Under the pieces are notes generated by a model. The model saw only the letters and a program-made list of their open reading frames with translations, did not search any database and had not been told where the DNA came from. Made by a program: the position numbers and the translations under genes. Positions 1 to 7,794 of a stretch of 45,516 nt of DNA are shown piece by piece. The stretch comes from a virus. Position 1 is the stretch's first letter; the number at the start of each line of letters is the position of its first letter. The stretch lies in IMG/VR virus record IMGVR_UViG_3300034072_000779, positions 1-45,516 of that record. One strand, 5' to 3'.

Positions 1-127
1 TCGCCGACCTCTGTGCCCCGACGTGGTTCCCGCGCGGCAAGATGATCTACGTCGAGAGCCGCGAAGAGATCATCAAGCGCATCGGCCGCAGCCCTGACTA
101 CGGCACAGCCGTGATCCTCGCACTGAT
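1..127. repeat. Left copy of 127-bp end overlap (assembly circularisation repeat)
   Basis: Bases 1-127 are identical to 45390-45516. The repeat lies inside the large terminase reading frame and is in frame across the junction, so it is best read as the k-mer overlap of a circular or circularly permuted genome, not as a biological terminal repeat. Its length, 127, equals a common maximum assembler k-mer size, which supports this. A true short direct terminal repeat would normally not sit inside terL. Confidence 0.93.
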
Positions 128-212
128 GAACACGCCGCGGCTCACCGACATCCCCGGTACGCATAACGCTCCGCAGCGCGAGCACAATCCGTACGCCAAC
201 CTGAGAAGGTGA
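1..212 (+). CDS. terL: Terminase large subunit, C-terminal end (continues from window end)
   Basis: This is the last part of the large terminase that begins at 42965. Reading frame starts at base 3 and ends at TGA 210-212. The conserved C-terminal nuclease segment containing SPDYGTAVILAL is here; its Asp is likely the third metal-binding acid of the RuvC-like nuclease. Joined across the circle the precursor is 878 aa: 368 aa of intein and about 510 aa of mature terminase, a normal size for the family. The stop codon overlaps the next gene's ATG (TGATG). A late-motif copy (156-168) lies inside this coding end. Confidence 0.93.
   Translation, partial: ADLCAPTWFPRGKMIYVESREEIIKRIGRSPDYGTAVILALMNTPRLTDIPGTHNAPQREHNPYANLRR
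156..168 (+). promoter_or_regulatory. Late-module motif copy 1 (GGTACGCATAACG)
   Basis: One of five + strand copies of a 12-13 bp motif. This one lies within the 3' end of terL, 43 bp before the ATG of the GNAT-fold gene that opens the portal module. Its conservation and position just ahead of late modules suggest a promoter element or binding site; there is no direct proof of transcription initiation. Confidence 0.5.
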
Positions 213-652
213 TGAACCTCAAGCAGCTCGACATTCGCGATCAGCGCGTGCAGCAGTTCCTGTGGGAGCACATCGAGCCCACAGACGTACGCTGGGACTA
301 CACGAAGCTCGACGCGATGAAGCTGCTGGAGGTTCAGGTGTACGACGGCACGGTGCAGTTGTGGGGCGATCTGGACTTGGGCTTCGTGTTCAAAGCGACG
401 CAGCGCAACCTGAAGGTGCTGGAGCCGCACATCATGGGCAATGGCGTCTACCTGCGCAGTGCGATGAAGCAGGGCGTGGCGATCGCATGGGGGCTGGGGT
501 ACGAGAAGCTTGCGATCTGGACGCAGCACGAGAAGATCGTGCGCATCGCGACGAAGTGCGGGTTCTCGCTCGAAGCGCGAATCCCGAAGATTCATGAAGG
601 CCCGAGAGGTGAACTGCTCGACCTGTACGTGTTGACGAGGGAGAAGGACTGA
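212..652 (+). CDS. GNAT-fold protein resembling T7 gp13 (internal virion / head assembly)
   Basis: 146 aa. The C-terminal half reads like a degenerate GNAT acetyltransferase core: a glycine-containing loop (GNGVYLRSA), then AWGLGYEKLAIWT and a terminal KCGFSLEAR pattern. T7-like phages carry a similar protein (gp13 family) between DNA packaging and portal genes, where it assists virion assembly and need not acetylate anything. ATG at 212 overlaps the terL stop (TGATG), with AGAAGG just upstream; a GTG at 209 is an alternative start. It is the first of several overlapping genes ending in portal. The function is inferred from fold-like pattern and position. Confidence 0.7.
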   Translation: MNLKQLDIRDQRVQQFLWEHIEPTDVRWDYTKLDAMKLLEVQVYDGTVQLWGDLDLGFVFKATQRNLKVLEPHIMGNGVYLRSAMKQGVAIAWGLGYEKLAIWTQHEKIVRIATKCGFSLEARIPKIHEGPRGELLDLYVLTREKD

Positions 653-969
653 TGCGCTACGACCTGCTGACCATGCTGCCCGAGATGGCTTTCAATGCTA
701 TCGGCAAACGGATGACTCTCGAAGGCGGCGGTGGTGGCGGCAAGGCCCCGCCTGCTCCCCCGCCCCCGGAGCCGGTCAAGCCGCCCGAGAGCATCTCGCA
801 AACTCCGAAGGCACCGGCCCGTGATCCGTTCGTCGCGGCCAACAAGACCGCCGCAGCCACTCAAGGTCCGCAGAGCACGATGCTCACGGGCACTGGGGGC
901 GTTGCCCCGTCCAGCCTGTCGCTGGGCCGTGCGAGCACCCTGTACGACAAGAGCAAACTCGGCGAATGA
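652..969 (+). CDS. Small Gly/Pro-rich protein upstream of portal
   Basis: 105 aa, starting at an ATG that overlaps the previous stop (TGATG) and ending four bases inside portal (ATGA). The N-terminus is amphipathic, followed by a run of six glycines and a proline-rich stretch (about residues 25-50), then a low-complexity Ala/Thr/Ser tail with the motif STLYDKSKLGE. It looks unstructured. Proteins of this size and composition are common just before podoviral portal genes, but I do not recognise a named family. It could be a minor head component or an assembly linker. Confidence 0.72.
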   Translation: MRYDLLTMLPEMAFNAIGKRMTLEGGGGGGKAPPAPPPPEPVKPPESISQTPKAPARDPFVAANKTAAATQGPQSTMLTGTGGVAPSSLSLGRASTLYDKSKLGE

Positions 970-2666
970 CCGACTCGCGCCGCCAGCAGTACCTTCGCCG
1001 ATGGGGCGCGCTCAAGAACGAGCGCGCAGATTGGTACGACCACTGGAAGGAAATTTCCGAGTACATGCTGCCCCGCTCGGGCCGTTTCTTCACCACGGAT
1101 CGCAACAAGGGCGACAAGCGCTACAACGACATCATCGACTCCACGGGCACGCGGGCACTTCGTGTACTTGCTGCCGGGATGATGGCGGGGATGACGAGCC
1201 CCGCGCGTCCGTGGTTCCGGCTCGCGACACCCGACCCTGACCTGATGGAGTACGCCCCGGTCAAGCTGTGGCTGGAGCGTGTCACGGAACTCATGCGTCA
1301 CGCGTTCGCGAAGTCGAACACGTACCGCGCGCTGCACTCGGTCTACGAGGAACTCGGCGCCTTCGGCACGGCGGCCGACATCATTCAGAAGAACTACGAC
1401 AACATCCTGCACCACATGCCTCTGACTGTGGGTGAGTATGCGATCAGCACCAACAACCTCGGCGATGTGCACACCCTGGCCCGCGAGTTCGATATGACGG
1501 TCGGCCAGATGGTCGAGGAGTTCGGCCGCGACAAGCTCTCGAACGCGGTGAAGAACATGTACGACCGCGGTGCGGTCGACGACTGGGTGCCGGTGATCCA
1601 CCTGATCCAGCCTCGCACGGCGCGCGACTACTCGCGACGCGATCCGCTCAACATGCCGTACGCCTCGTGCTACCTCGAAGCGGGTGGCGACGGTGACGAC
1701 CTGCTGCGCGAGTCAGGCTTCAACCGGTTCCCCGCACTGTGCCCGCGCTGGCACGCGAGCGGTGGCGACATCTACGGCAACTCGCCGGGCATGGAAGCGC
1801 TGGGCGACGTCAAGCAACTGCAGCACCAGCAGATGCGCAAGGGCCAGGCGATCGACTACATGGTCAAGCCGCCCCTGCAAATACCGGCCGCACTGAAGGA
1901 GCAGCAGTTGTCGACGCTGCCCGGCGGCACTGCGTTCGTCGACATGGTCGGCCCGCAGAACAAGATTCAGTCGATGTTCGATGTGCGTCTCGAACTGCAG
2001 CCCCTGCTGCTCGACATTCAGGACGTGCGCGAGCGCATCCAGAAGACGTTCTACGCGGACCTCTTCATGATGATCGCGAACGACCAGCGCTCGAACATCA
2101 CGGCACGCGAGATCGCGGAGCGGCACGAAGAGAAGCTGCTCATGCTCGGTCCGGTGCTGGAGAGGCTGCACAACGAACTGCTCAAGCCGAAGATCGACGT
2201 GACCTTTGACTTCATCCTCGAAGCCGGCCTGCTGCGCGGTGAACTTGCCCCGCCGCAGGAACTGCAGGGCCAAGACCTGAACGTCGAGTTCGTCTCGATG
2301 CTGGCACAGGCGCAACGCGCTGTCGGCACGCAAGCCGTCGACAGGCTCGTCGGCACGATCGGGTCACTGGCGATGTTGCAGGCGAACAGCGGACAGCCGG
2401 TGACGGCGATGGACAAGCTCGACGTCGACCAGGCCATCGACAAGTACGCCGACATGCTCGGCATCGACCCCGACCTGATCGTTGCTGACGACGAGGTCGC
2501 GATTGTGCGTGACAACCGCGCCAAGATGGCAGCGATGCAAGCGCAGGCGCAGGCCGCGCAGCAGATGGCCGAGACGGCGAAGACGGCGAGCGAAGTGGAT
2601 CAAGAGAGCCCGGTCGCGCAAGCGCTCGGACAGTTCAGCGGATACAGCGTGCCAGGCACGCTCTAA
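966..2666 (+). CDS. Portal protein (podoviral head-tail connector)
   Basis: 566 aa, within the usual range for the podovirus head-tail connector family (T7 gp8-like, Pfam Head-tail_con). Forms the dodecameric ring at one capsid vertex through which DNA is packed and ejected. Characteristic segments are an N-terminal RRWxALKNERADWYDHWKEI region, STGTRALRVLAAGMMAGMTSPARPWF (about residues 60-85 region), and a middle DIYGNSPGMEALGDVKQLQ segment. The C-terminus is a Gln/Ala-rich likely coiled coil (MAAMQAQAQAAQQMAE), typical of portals. The start overlaps the upstream gene by ATGA. The terL-portal neighbourhood supports the call. Confidence 0.95.
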   Translation: MTDSRRQQYLRRWGALKNERADWYDHWKEISEYMLPRSGRFFTTDRNKGDKRYNDIIDSTGTRALRVLAAGMMAGMTSPARPWFRLATPDPDLMEYAPVKLWLERVTELMRHAFAKSNTYRALHSVYEELGAFGTAADIIQKNYDNILHHMPLTVGEYAISTNNLGDVHTLAREFDMTVGQMVEEFGRDKLSNAVKNMYDRGAVDDWVPVIHLIQPRTARDYSRRDPLNMPYASCYLEAGGDGDDLLRESGFNRFPALCPRWHASGGDIYGNSPGMEALGDVKQLQHQQMRKGQAIDYMVKPPLQIPAALKEQQLSTLPGGTAFVDMVGPQNKIQSMFDVRLELQPLLLDIQDVRERIQKTFYADLFMMIANDQRSNITAREIAERHEEKLLMLGPVLERLHNELLKPKIDVTFDFILEAGLLRGELAPPQELQGQDLNVEFVSMLAQAQRAVGTQAVDRLVGTIGSLAMLQANSGQPVTAMDKLDVDQAIDKYADMLGIDPDLIVADDEVAIVRDNRAKMAAMQAQAQAAQQMAETAKTASEVDQESPVAQALGQFSGYSVPGTL

Positions 2667-2678
2667 GAGGAGAAGAAC

Positions 2679-3098
2679 ATGGCTGATGCAGTCACCACCA
2701 AAACCGTATGGGAGAACGACTCCCACATCAAAGTCCACTGCACCTGCATCTCTGACGGCACCGGCGAGACCGACGTCGTCAAGGTCGACAAGTCTGCGCT
2801 GGTCGCACCCGACGGCGCGGAGCCGGCGAGCCTCGAGATCGAGGAGCTGCGTTGGAACGTGCAGGGCTTCTCGAGCGTGCGCATCGAGTGGGACTACACC
2901 ACCGACGAGGTTGCTGCCGTTTTGAGCGGCAACGGCTACGACGACTTCCGTGGCCGCTTCGAAGAGAAGTGCGAGACGGGCGGACTGCTGGCCGGCGACG
3001 GTGCTGGCGGCACGGGTGACATCGTGGTGACGACCGCGGGCGCGGTCAGTGGTGCGACCTACGACTTCACGATCCTGGTCAAGAAGGCTTCGGACTAA
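2679..3098 (+). CDS. Hypothetical structural protein after portal
   Basis: 139 aa, preceded by a clear ribosome site (AGAGGAGAAG). The sequence is rich in beta-prone Thr/Val segments, has a DYTTDEVAAVLSGNGYDDFRG stretch in the middle and ends in ATYDFTILVKK, consistent with a small all-beta virion or accessory protein. It contains three Cys (two in the early HCTCIS). Similar-sized proteins lie between portal and capsid genes in several podoviruses; I cannot name the family. Base composition matches the rest of the late region, unlike the gene that follows. Confidence 0.7.
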   Translation: MADAVTTKTVWENDSHIKVHCTCISDGTGETDVVKVDKSALVAPDGAEPASLEIEELRWNVQGFSSVRIEWDYTTDEVAAVLSGNGYDDFRGRFEEKCETGGLLAGDGAGGTGDIVVTTAGAVSGATYDFTILVKKASD

Positions 3099-3101
3099 AC
3101 G

Positions 3102-4451
3102 ATGGACATGAGCGTGCAGCAGCACCTGCGCCGGAGCTTGGTGGCGAACAACGTCAGCAGCGCGTTGGGATTGCTGCTGGATACTGGCCGCACGTTCTAC
3201 GCCCCCCTCGCGGATAAAGGTAGCGGAGAGGTCTCGCTCGTCGCCAGCGGCGCAGGCGCGTCACAAACTCCAACCTTCACCAGGGCGACGACCGCGACGA
3301 CGGTGGATTCGACGGGTCAGATAATCAGCGTGGCGTCGGGTGTGCCGCGTTCGTATTACGACCCGACGACGCTGGAGTATCTGGGGTATCTCGCGGAGGG
3401 GGCGCGGACGAATCTGCTGACGTATTCGGAGCAGTTTGATAATGCTGCTTGGAGCAAATTTCAGTGTTCAGTAACTGCGGACGCTACTACGTCGCCTGAT
3501 GGGACAGCAACCGCTGACAAGTTGGTTGAAGACACATCGACTAGTGTTCACTCAACTGGGCAGTCCATTTCGTTTACTTCTGGAACTACTTATACGTTAA
3601 GTGTTTGGGCGAAGTCCGACGGGTCGAACAGGGGTATATCCCTTAACTTTCCTGCTGCTGCTTTTACGCCAGACATGAACGATGTTTTTGATATTTCTGA
3701 TGGAACGATTTTAAGTAATCAAACGGGTTTCGCGACAATAAAGCCTTACCCTAACGGCTGGTATCGTTGCACATCAACAAGAACGGCAACCGCAACGGTC
3801 GCTGGGTTTTTTCAGTTAAGGATTTTCAATCCCTCTGCTGGCAATCAGCTTACTTATCTTGGTGACGGAACATCTGGGCCATTCTTTTACGGCGCTCAAC
3901 TAGAAGCCGGTGAATTTCCCTCCAGCTACATCCCGACGACCACGGCGAGTGTTACACGCAATTTAGACAACCTCAACTACAGTTCTTCTGGAAATATTAG
4001 TGAAACGTCCGGTTCCTTTTATGCAGAAGTTTCTGCGCTTTGGGGAACCACCGCGGGCACTGGAACTTTCCCGGTTTTTGTTACCGCGAATGACAACACA
4101 ACCAACAACACAACAAGCCTTTTGGTACGTGGAACTGACGCTTACGGCTACATGACAATGTTTTCAGGTGGCGTTAATCAAGGAGCACCGGGCGACTATG
4201 TTAATCCGGTAACGTCTGCGACGGCACCAGACAAGCTTGCGTCATCGTGGCAGTTAAATAAACTGCTGTTTTCCAAAAATGGTGCCGGCCCCGCAGCCGA
4301 TACGGTAGCAACTATGCCTGTAGGACTTTCAAAAATTTATATAGGCGGGACTCTCGGGGTAAGCAACAGTTCTGCTAACGCTGCGATTAAGAATGTGCGC
4401 GGCTATCAAGCTGCATTTACCGCAGAACAACTAAACGCAATCACCGCATGA
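3102..4451 (+). CDS. Fibre-like protein with carbohydrate-binding-type domains
   Basis: 449 aa. Contains two hallmarks of phage sugar-binding jelly-roll modules: GARTNLLTYSEQFDNAAW (about residues 100-118) and, near residue 270, LEAGEFPSSYIPTTT. The C-terminal part resembles a concanavalin-like/LamG fold. Likely a fibre or decoration protein that binds glycans on the host surface or on host mucus. The first about 110 codons share the phage's GC-rich codon use, whereas from about 3430 onward the DNA becomes clearly AT-richer, a likely module swap inside the gene. Its place in the head gene block suggests a head fibre or a relocated tail fibre. Overlaps the next ORF by ATGA. Confidence 0.8.
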   Translation: MDMSVQQHLRRSLVANNVSSALGLLLDTGRTFYAPLADKGSGEVSLVASGAGASQTPTFTRATTATTVDSTGQIISVASGVPRSYYDPTTLEYLGYLAEGARTNLLTYSEQFDNAAWSKFQCSVTADATTSPDGTATADKLVEDTSTSVHSTGQSISFTSGTTYTLSVWAKSDGSNRGISLNFPAAAFTPDMNDVFDISDGTILSNQTGFATIKPYPNGWYRCTSTRTATATVAGFFQLRIFNPSAGNQLTYLGDGTSGPFFYGAQLEAGEFPSSYIPTTTASVTRNLDNLNYSSSGNISETSGSFYAEVSALWGTTAGTGTFPVFVTANDNTTNNTTSLLVRGTDAYGYMTMFSGGVNQGAPGDYVNPVTSATAPDKLASSWQLNKLLFSKNGAGPAADTVATMPVGLSKIYIGGTLGVSNSSANAAIKNVRGYQAAFTAEQLNAITA

Positions 4452-4711
4452 ACAAGTCAAACCTAGTCCATGCTATTTACGCTGTTCTGATGCAACTTCC
4501 CTTCGGGCTGAACGGCTACTGGTGGACAGGGGCGGCTTTCTCGATAGCGTTTTTCCTTGGTCGAGAAGTCGCGCAGTATGAATACAAGATTGGCGACCCG
4601 TCGAAACTGAAGCCGTGGGAAGGGTTCCAAGTCTGGAAGTGGAGTAAGGATGCCCAGCTTGATCTTATTTTTCCTGTAGTTGCTGTTTTAACCATTGCGG
4701 GGCTTCAATGA
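4448..4711 (+). CDS. Small membrane protein in AT-rich island
   Basis: 87 aa. Two hydrophobic segments are visible, about residues 5-37 (interrupted by the NGYWW turn) and 70-86, separated by a soluble linker (REVAQYEYKIGDPSKLKPWEGF). Codon use is AT-rich like the 3' part of the upstream fibre gene. The gene is coupled to both neighbours by four-base overlaps (ATGA each side), so the three form a cassette. Function unknown; it could act at the host envelope, for example in receptor masking or superinfection exclusion, but nothing in the sequence proves this. Confidence 0.7.
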   Translation: MNKSNLVHAIYAVLMQLPFGLNGYWWTGAAFSIAFFLGREVAQYEYKIGDPSKLKPWEGFQVWKWSKDAQLDLIFPVVAVLTIAGLQ

Positions 4712-4974
4712 AACAGATATTCCTTAAATTCCCTGACGAAAAGACTGGACGTGCTTGGTTAAGTGATTATTTTGACGAGGAAGGCGAACCGAAAGACCCC
4801 GTGAACTACTCAATAGACGTAATCGGAGATATTAACAGCATCAGCGGTGAGTTTCCGAAACTGATAGTTACGAAGCTCGATGGCTGGCATGTAAACATGC
4901 TGGTGCCTGACGACTTCACCAGTAAATACCAGATACAGCCAACCAGCCCTCGGCGTATTTTCGCGGGGTGGTAA
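4708..4974 (+). CDS. Hypothetical protein, last gene of AT-rich island
   Basis: 88 aa, soluble, acidic. Starts FLKFPDEKTGRAWL, and the middle DGWHVNML pattern is often seen in small proteins encoded next to phage tail fibres. No enzymatic motif is visible. The start overlaps the upstream stop (ATGA). Base composition is AT-richer than the genome average, like the two genes before it. The island ends here, directly followed by late motif copy 2 and the GC-rich capsid module. Confidence 0.7.
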   Translation: MKQIFLKFPDEKTGRAWLSDYFDEEGEPKDPVNYSIDVIGDINSISGEFPKLIVTKLDGWHVNMLVPDDFTSKYQIQPTSPRRIFAGW

Positions 4975-4982
4975 CCCTACCC

Positions 4983-4995
4983 GGTACGCATAACG
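4983..4995 (+). promoter_or_regulatory. Late-module motif copy 2 (GGTACGCATAACG)
   Basis: Perfect copy of the 13-bp motif, in the short gap between the AT-rich cassette and the capsid module, 27 bp before the GTG start at 5023. With the strong terminator at 7755 it would bound a capsid transcription unit (Bbp19-like protein, scaffold, capsid, cement, small protein). Confidence 0.55.
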
Positions 4996-5022
4996 TGAAA
5001 CCTCAGAGTTACATTCGCGCCA

Positions 5023-5367
5023 GTGAGTGAAAAGAAGGAATTCAACCCGCTCGACACCCGTGCCCAAGAGGCGGCCATCAAGAAGCAGGCCGAGTCTCGC
5101 AGGCTGGAGCAAGAGCAGGAAGTCGAAGACCTCAAGTACCTCATGGGGGTGCCAGTCTTCCGCCGGTTCGTGTGGCGACAACTGGATAAGGCGGGAGTGT
5201 TCCGCACGAGCTTTTCGACGAACGGCCTGGAGATGGCGTTCAAGGAAGGCAACCGCAATCTCGGCGTACAGCTACTGGCCGAGATCAACGAACACTGCCC
5301 CGAACGCTACGTGCAGATGACAAAGGAGCAGAAGAAATCGCATGAGCACCGAAGTGGAAAGCGGTAA
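5023..5367 (+). CDS. Bbp19-like phage protein
   Basis: 114 aa beginning at GTG. The core from about residue 37 (DLKYLMGVPVFRRFVWRQLDKAGVF, then TSFSTNGLEMAFKEGNRNLGVQLLAEI and PERYVQM) matches the pattern of the Bbp19 family found beside capsid genes of BPP-1-like phages. The role is unknown, presumably in head assembly. The N-terminal 35 residues form a charged, probable coiled coil. It overlaps the scaffold gene by 26 bp. No good Shine-Dalgarno is visible before the GTG, which is unusual for the first gene of a unit; an internal ATG would cut the domain. Confidence 0.8.
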   Translation: MSEKKEFNPLDTRAQEAAIKKQAESRRLEQEQEVEDLKYLMGVPVFRRFVWRQLDKAGVFRTSFSTNGLEMAFKEGNRNLGVQLLAEINEHCPERYVQMTKEQKKSHEHRSGKR

Positions 5368-5968
5368 CAACCAACAGCCCGCAGCACAGGTGCCGTCCTC
5401 CGAGAAGCCCGCGGAGGCGCAGACGCAGGAACAGAAACCCGCGGAGCAACAGCCGGCAGAACAAAAACCGGCCGAGCAAAAACCCGCGGAGCAGAAGCCG
5501 GCGGATTACACCGACTTCAAACTGCCGGATGGCGCGAAGGTGTCCGACGCTGTACTGAGTGAGTTCAAGGTACTGGCGAAGGAAGGCAACCTCTCCCAAG
5601 AGGCGGCGCAGAAGATGGTCGACAAGATCGCACCGCTGCTTGCGAAGGAGAACACTGAAGCGTTTCACGCCACGCTCGCCGAAGCCCGCAAGGGTTGGAT
5701 CGAGCAGACGAAGGTCGACAAGGAGATCGGGGGCGAAAAGCTCAACGAGAACCTGGCGACCGCGAAAGGCGTATTCGACAAGTTTGGCACTCCTGCGTTG
5801 AAGGAACTGCTCGACACGAGCGGCATTGGCGACCATCCCGAGATGGTGCGCTGGGCCGCGAAGATCGGCAAAGCAATGGGCGAGGACAAGGTCATTCAAG
5901 GCCGACTGTCCAGCGACACCCCGACGGACGCCGCAAGCGTGATGTACGGGGAATCGAAAGCTGCGTAA
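5342..5968 (+). CDS. Capsid scaffolding protein
   Basis: 208 aa, acidic and helical, immediately before the capsid gene, the standard place of scaffold genes. Residues 10-55 are disordered with five QKPAE-type pentapeptide repeats. Residues about 56-150 hold a helical DFKLPDGAKVSD...EFKVLAKEGNLSQEAAQKMVD segment seen in many podoviral and N4-like scaffold proteins. The last segment (DHPEMVRWAAKIGKAMGED) is the likely capsid-binding end. No protease motif is seen. Predicted to guide prohead assembly inside the shell and leave before DNA filling. Confidence 0.85.
   Translation: MSTEVESGNNQQPAAQVPSSEKPAEAQTQEQKPAEQQPAEQKPAEQKPAEQKPADYTDFKLPDGAKVSDAVLSEFKVLAKEGNLSQEAAQKMVDKIAPLLAKENTEAFHATLAEARKGWIEQTKVDKEIGGEKLNENLATAKGVFDKFGTPALKELLDTSGIGDHPEMVRWAAKIGKAMGEDKVIQGRLSSDTPTDAASVMYGESKAA
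5432..5506 (+). repeat. Five tandem 15-bp repeats in scaffold gene
   Basis: Five in-frame 15-bp units encode QKPAE, QQPAE, QKPAE, QKPAE, QKPAD (scaffold residues 31-55). The units differ at third codon positions, so the array is old enough to have diverged while keeping the peptide, which suggests selection for a flexible Pro/Glu linker more than recent slippage. Confidence 0.85.
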
Positions 5969-5999
5969 GACAAAAACTTTCCACTAAGGAGAAACAAGC

Positions 6000-6989
6000 A
6001 TGACCACCCTGACCGCAACGAACCCGACCCTCGTCGACGTCGCCAAACGGCTTGACCCGAATGGCAAGGTCGACAAGATCGTCGAACTGCTGAACCAGAC
6101 CAACGAGATCATCACCGACGCGACCTTCGTCGAAGGCAACCTGCCGACCGGCCACCGCACCACGGTGCGCACCGGCCTGCCGACCCCGACCTGGCGCAAA
6201 CTGTACGGTGGTGTCCAGCCGACCAAGTCGCGCACCGCGCAAGTCACCGACAACTGCGGTATGCTCGAAGCATACGCCGAAGTCGACAAAGCGCTCGCCG
6301 ACCTGAACGGCAACACCGCTGCCTTCCGCCTGTCGGAAGACCGCGCGCACCTCGAAGGCATGAACCAAGAGTTCGCCTCGACGCTGTTCTACGGCAACGA
6401 GGGCACCGAGCCTGAAGCCTTCACTGGCCTGGCCGCGCGCTACAACAGCCTGTCCGCCGAGAACGCCGACAACATCGTCGACGCCGCTGGTGCCTCCGGC
6501 AACACCTCCCTGTGGCTGGTCGTGTGGAGCGAGAACACCGCCCACTGCATCTACCCGAAAGGCAGCAAGGGTGGCCTGCAGATGACCGACAAGGGCCAGG
6601 TGACCATCGAGGACGTGGACGGCAACGGTGGCCGGATGGAAGCCTACCGCTCGCACTACCGCTGGGACTGCGGCTTCTCGCTGCGTGACTGGCGCTACGT
6701 TGCCCGCGTGGCGAACGTCGAGGTGTCCGCGCTGACCACGCTGGCGAACACCAAGAACCTCATCACCTGGATGATCCAGGCTGCCGAGCGCATCCCCGCC
6801 TTCGGCATGGGCCGCCCGGTGTGGTACGTCAACCGCAACATCCGCGAGAAGCTGCGTCTCGGCATCATCGAGAAAGTCAGCTCGAACCTGACCTACGAAA
6901 CCGTGGCAGGCAAGCGCGTGATGATGTTCGACGGCATCCCCGTCCATCGCTGCGACGCGATCAACAGCAACGAAGCCGCGGTGGCGTAA
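6000..6989 (+). CDS. Major capsid protein (BPP-1 type)
   Basis: 329 aa, close to the length known for the BPP-1 major capsid protein. Strong ribosome site (AAGGAG) 9 bases before ATG. Recognisable segments are TRxGLPTPTWRKLYGGVQPTKS, FASTLFYGN, the SLWLVVWSENTAHCIYPKG segment and a C-terminal GIPVHRCDAI. In BPP-1 this protein adopts a rearranged HK97-like fold and forms the icosahedral shell together with a separate cement protein. The scaffold upstream and the cement gene downstream match that arrangement. No prohead protease gene is evident nearby and no obvious propeptide is present. Confidence 0.95.
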   Translation: MTTLTATNPTLVDVAKRLDPNGKVDKIVELLNQTNEIITDATFVEGNLPTGHRTTVRTGLPTPTWRKLYGGVQPTKSRTAQVTDNCGMLEAYAEVDKALADLNGNTAAFRLSEDRAHLEGMNQEFASTLFYGNEGTEPEAFTGLAARYNSLSAENADNIVDAAGASGNTSLWLVVWSENTAHCIYPKGSKGGLQMTDKGQVTIEDVDGNGGRMEAYRSHYRWDCGFSLRDWRYVARVANVEVSALTTLANTKNLITWMIQAAERIPAFGMGRPVWYVNRNIREKLRLGIIEKVSSNLTYETVAGKRVMMFDGIPVHRCDAINSNEAAVA

Positions 6990-7017
6990 CCGAGACAGAA
7001 GACAAGGAGAAAAGAAC

Positions 7018-7497
7018 ATGATCCTCGACGAGAAACTGGAACTGTGCGACGCCGTCTCGGTGGCGCTGACCGCGGGCGCAACCCCGCAGAATGTGGGCGC
7101 CATCATCGACTTCGATGCCGCTCGCGAACTGGGCAACGGTGAACCGCTGTACCTGGTGATCAACGTCGACACGTCGATCATCACGGGCGGCGCGGCCGGC
7201 ACCATCGCCTTCCGGCTGGTGTCCGACAGCACCGACACCATCGCGACCGACGGTTCCGAGAGCCTGCACTGGCAATCGGACACCTTCGTGACCGATGACG
7301 CCGCGCTGAACGACCTCGACGCTGGCGACACCGTCGCGGTGGTCCCGCTGCCCCTCGGCGCCTCGAAGGAATACGAGCGCTATCTGGCCTTGCAAGTTGT
7401 CGTGCTCACCACCGACACGACTGCCGGCAAGATCAACGCGTTCATCACCAAAGACCCGACGGGCTGGAAAGCCTACCCGAACGCGACCAACGCGTAA
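7018..7497 (+). CDS. Capsid cement/decoration protein, Bbp16-like
   Basis: 159 aa, with a strong AAGGAG site before ATG. The pattern MILDEKLELCDAVSV followed by an all-beta body and ending in INAFITKDPTGWKAYPN fits the Bbp16-family capsid cement proteins, which form jelly-roll dimers between capsomers of BPP-1-like phages and stabilise the full head. The gene lies directly after the capsid gene, as expected. Acidic and Asp/Thr-rich, with a single Cys. Confidence 0.9.
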   Translation: MILDEKLELCDAVSVALTAGATPQNVGAIIDFDAARELGNGEPLYLVINVDTSIITGGAAGTIAFRLVSDSTDTIATDGSESLHWQSDTFVTDDAALNDLDAGDTVAVVPLPLGASKEYERYLALQVVVLTTDTTAGKINAFITKDPTGWKAYPNATNA

Positions 7498-7510
7498 CGG
7501 GTGACCGACG

Positions 7511-7732
7511 ATGGCTAAGTTCAAAGTCATCGACCCGGCTGGCGGTTTCTACATCGGCCGCCGCCGGTTCGGTCAGGTCTTCGACGCACCGGATGACTTC
7601 CCCGAGAAGTGGTGCGAGAAGGTCGAAGAAGACACGCCGGCACAACCGGCGCAGGAAAAGCCCAAGCCAGTGACCCTGGCTGAAGGCGGAAAAGAAGTGG
7701 GCGTGGATCACGGCGAAGTTGACTTCGCCTGA
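7511..7732 (+). CDS. Small hypothetical protein after cement gene
   Basis: 73 aa. N-terminal MAKFKVIDPAGGFYIGRRRFGQVF looks like a small beta-barrel; the C-terminal half is charged and Pro-rich and probably disordered. Last gene before the strong terminator at 7755-7783, hence co-transcribed with capsid and cement genes. Similar small proteins follow capsid genes in many phages and may be a head completion or decoration accessory; the function is not established. Confidence 0.7.
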   Translation: MAKFKVIDPAGGFYIGRRRFGQVFDAPDDFPEKWCEKVEEDTPAQPAQEKPKPVTLAEGGKEVGVDHGEVDFA

Positions 7733-7754
7733 TCGCCCCGACGCAGTAGAACTC

Positions 7755-7783
7755 ACGGGGGCCACTGCGCCCCCGTCTTTTTT
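7755..7783 (+). terminator. Rho-independent terminator closing capsid module
   Basis: Perfect 8-bp stem ACGGGGGC / GCCCCCGT (7755-7762 with 7769-7776), 6-base loop, followed by C and six T residues (7778-7783). It sits 22 bp after the last capsid-module stop and 12 bp before the tail tubular protein A start. It would reduce read-through from the abundant capsid transcript into tail genes. Confidence 0.92.
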
Positions 7784-7794
7784 AGAGGCGCACG

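Noticed and set aside
5432-5506. Short tandem repeats as a possible CRISPR or regulatory array
   Set aside because: In-frame coding repeats (KPAEQ-type) inside the scaffold gene, without spacers.
5892-7331. 479-codon open frame antisense to the capsid genes
   Set aside because: Antisense to well-supported capsid and cement genes; arises from GC-rich codon use, has low-complexity Val/Arg/Gly composition and no ribosome site.
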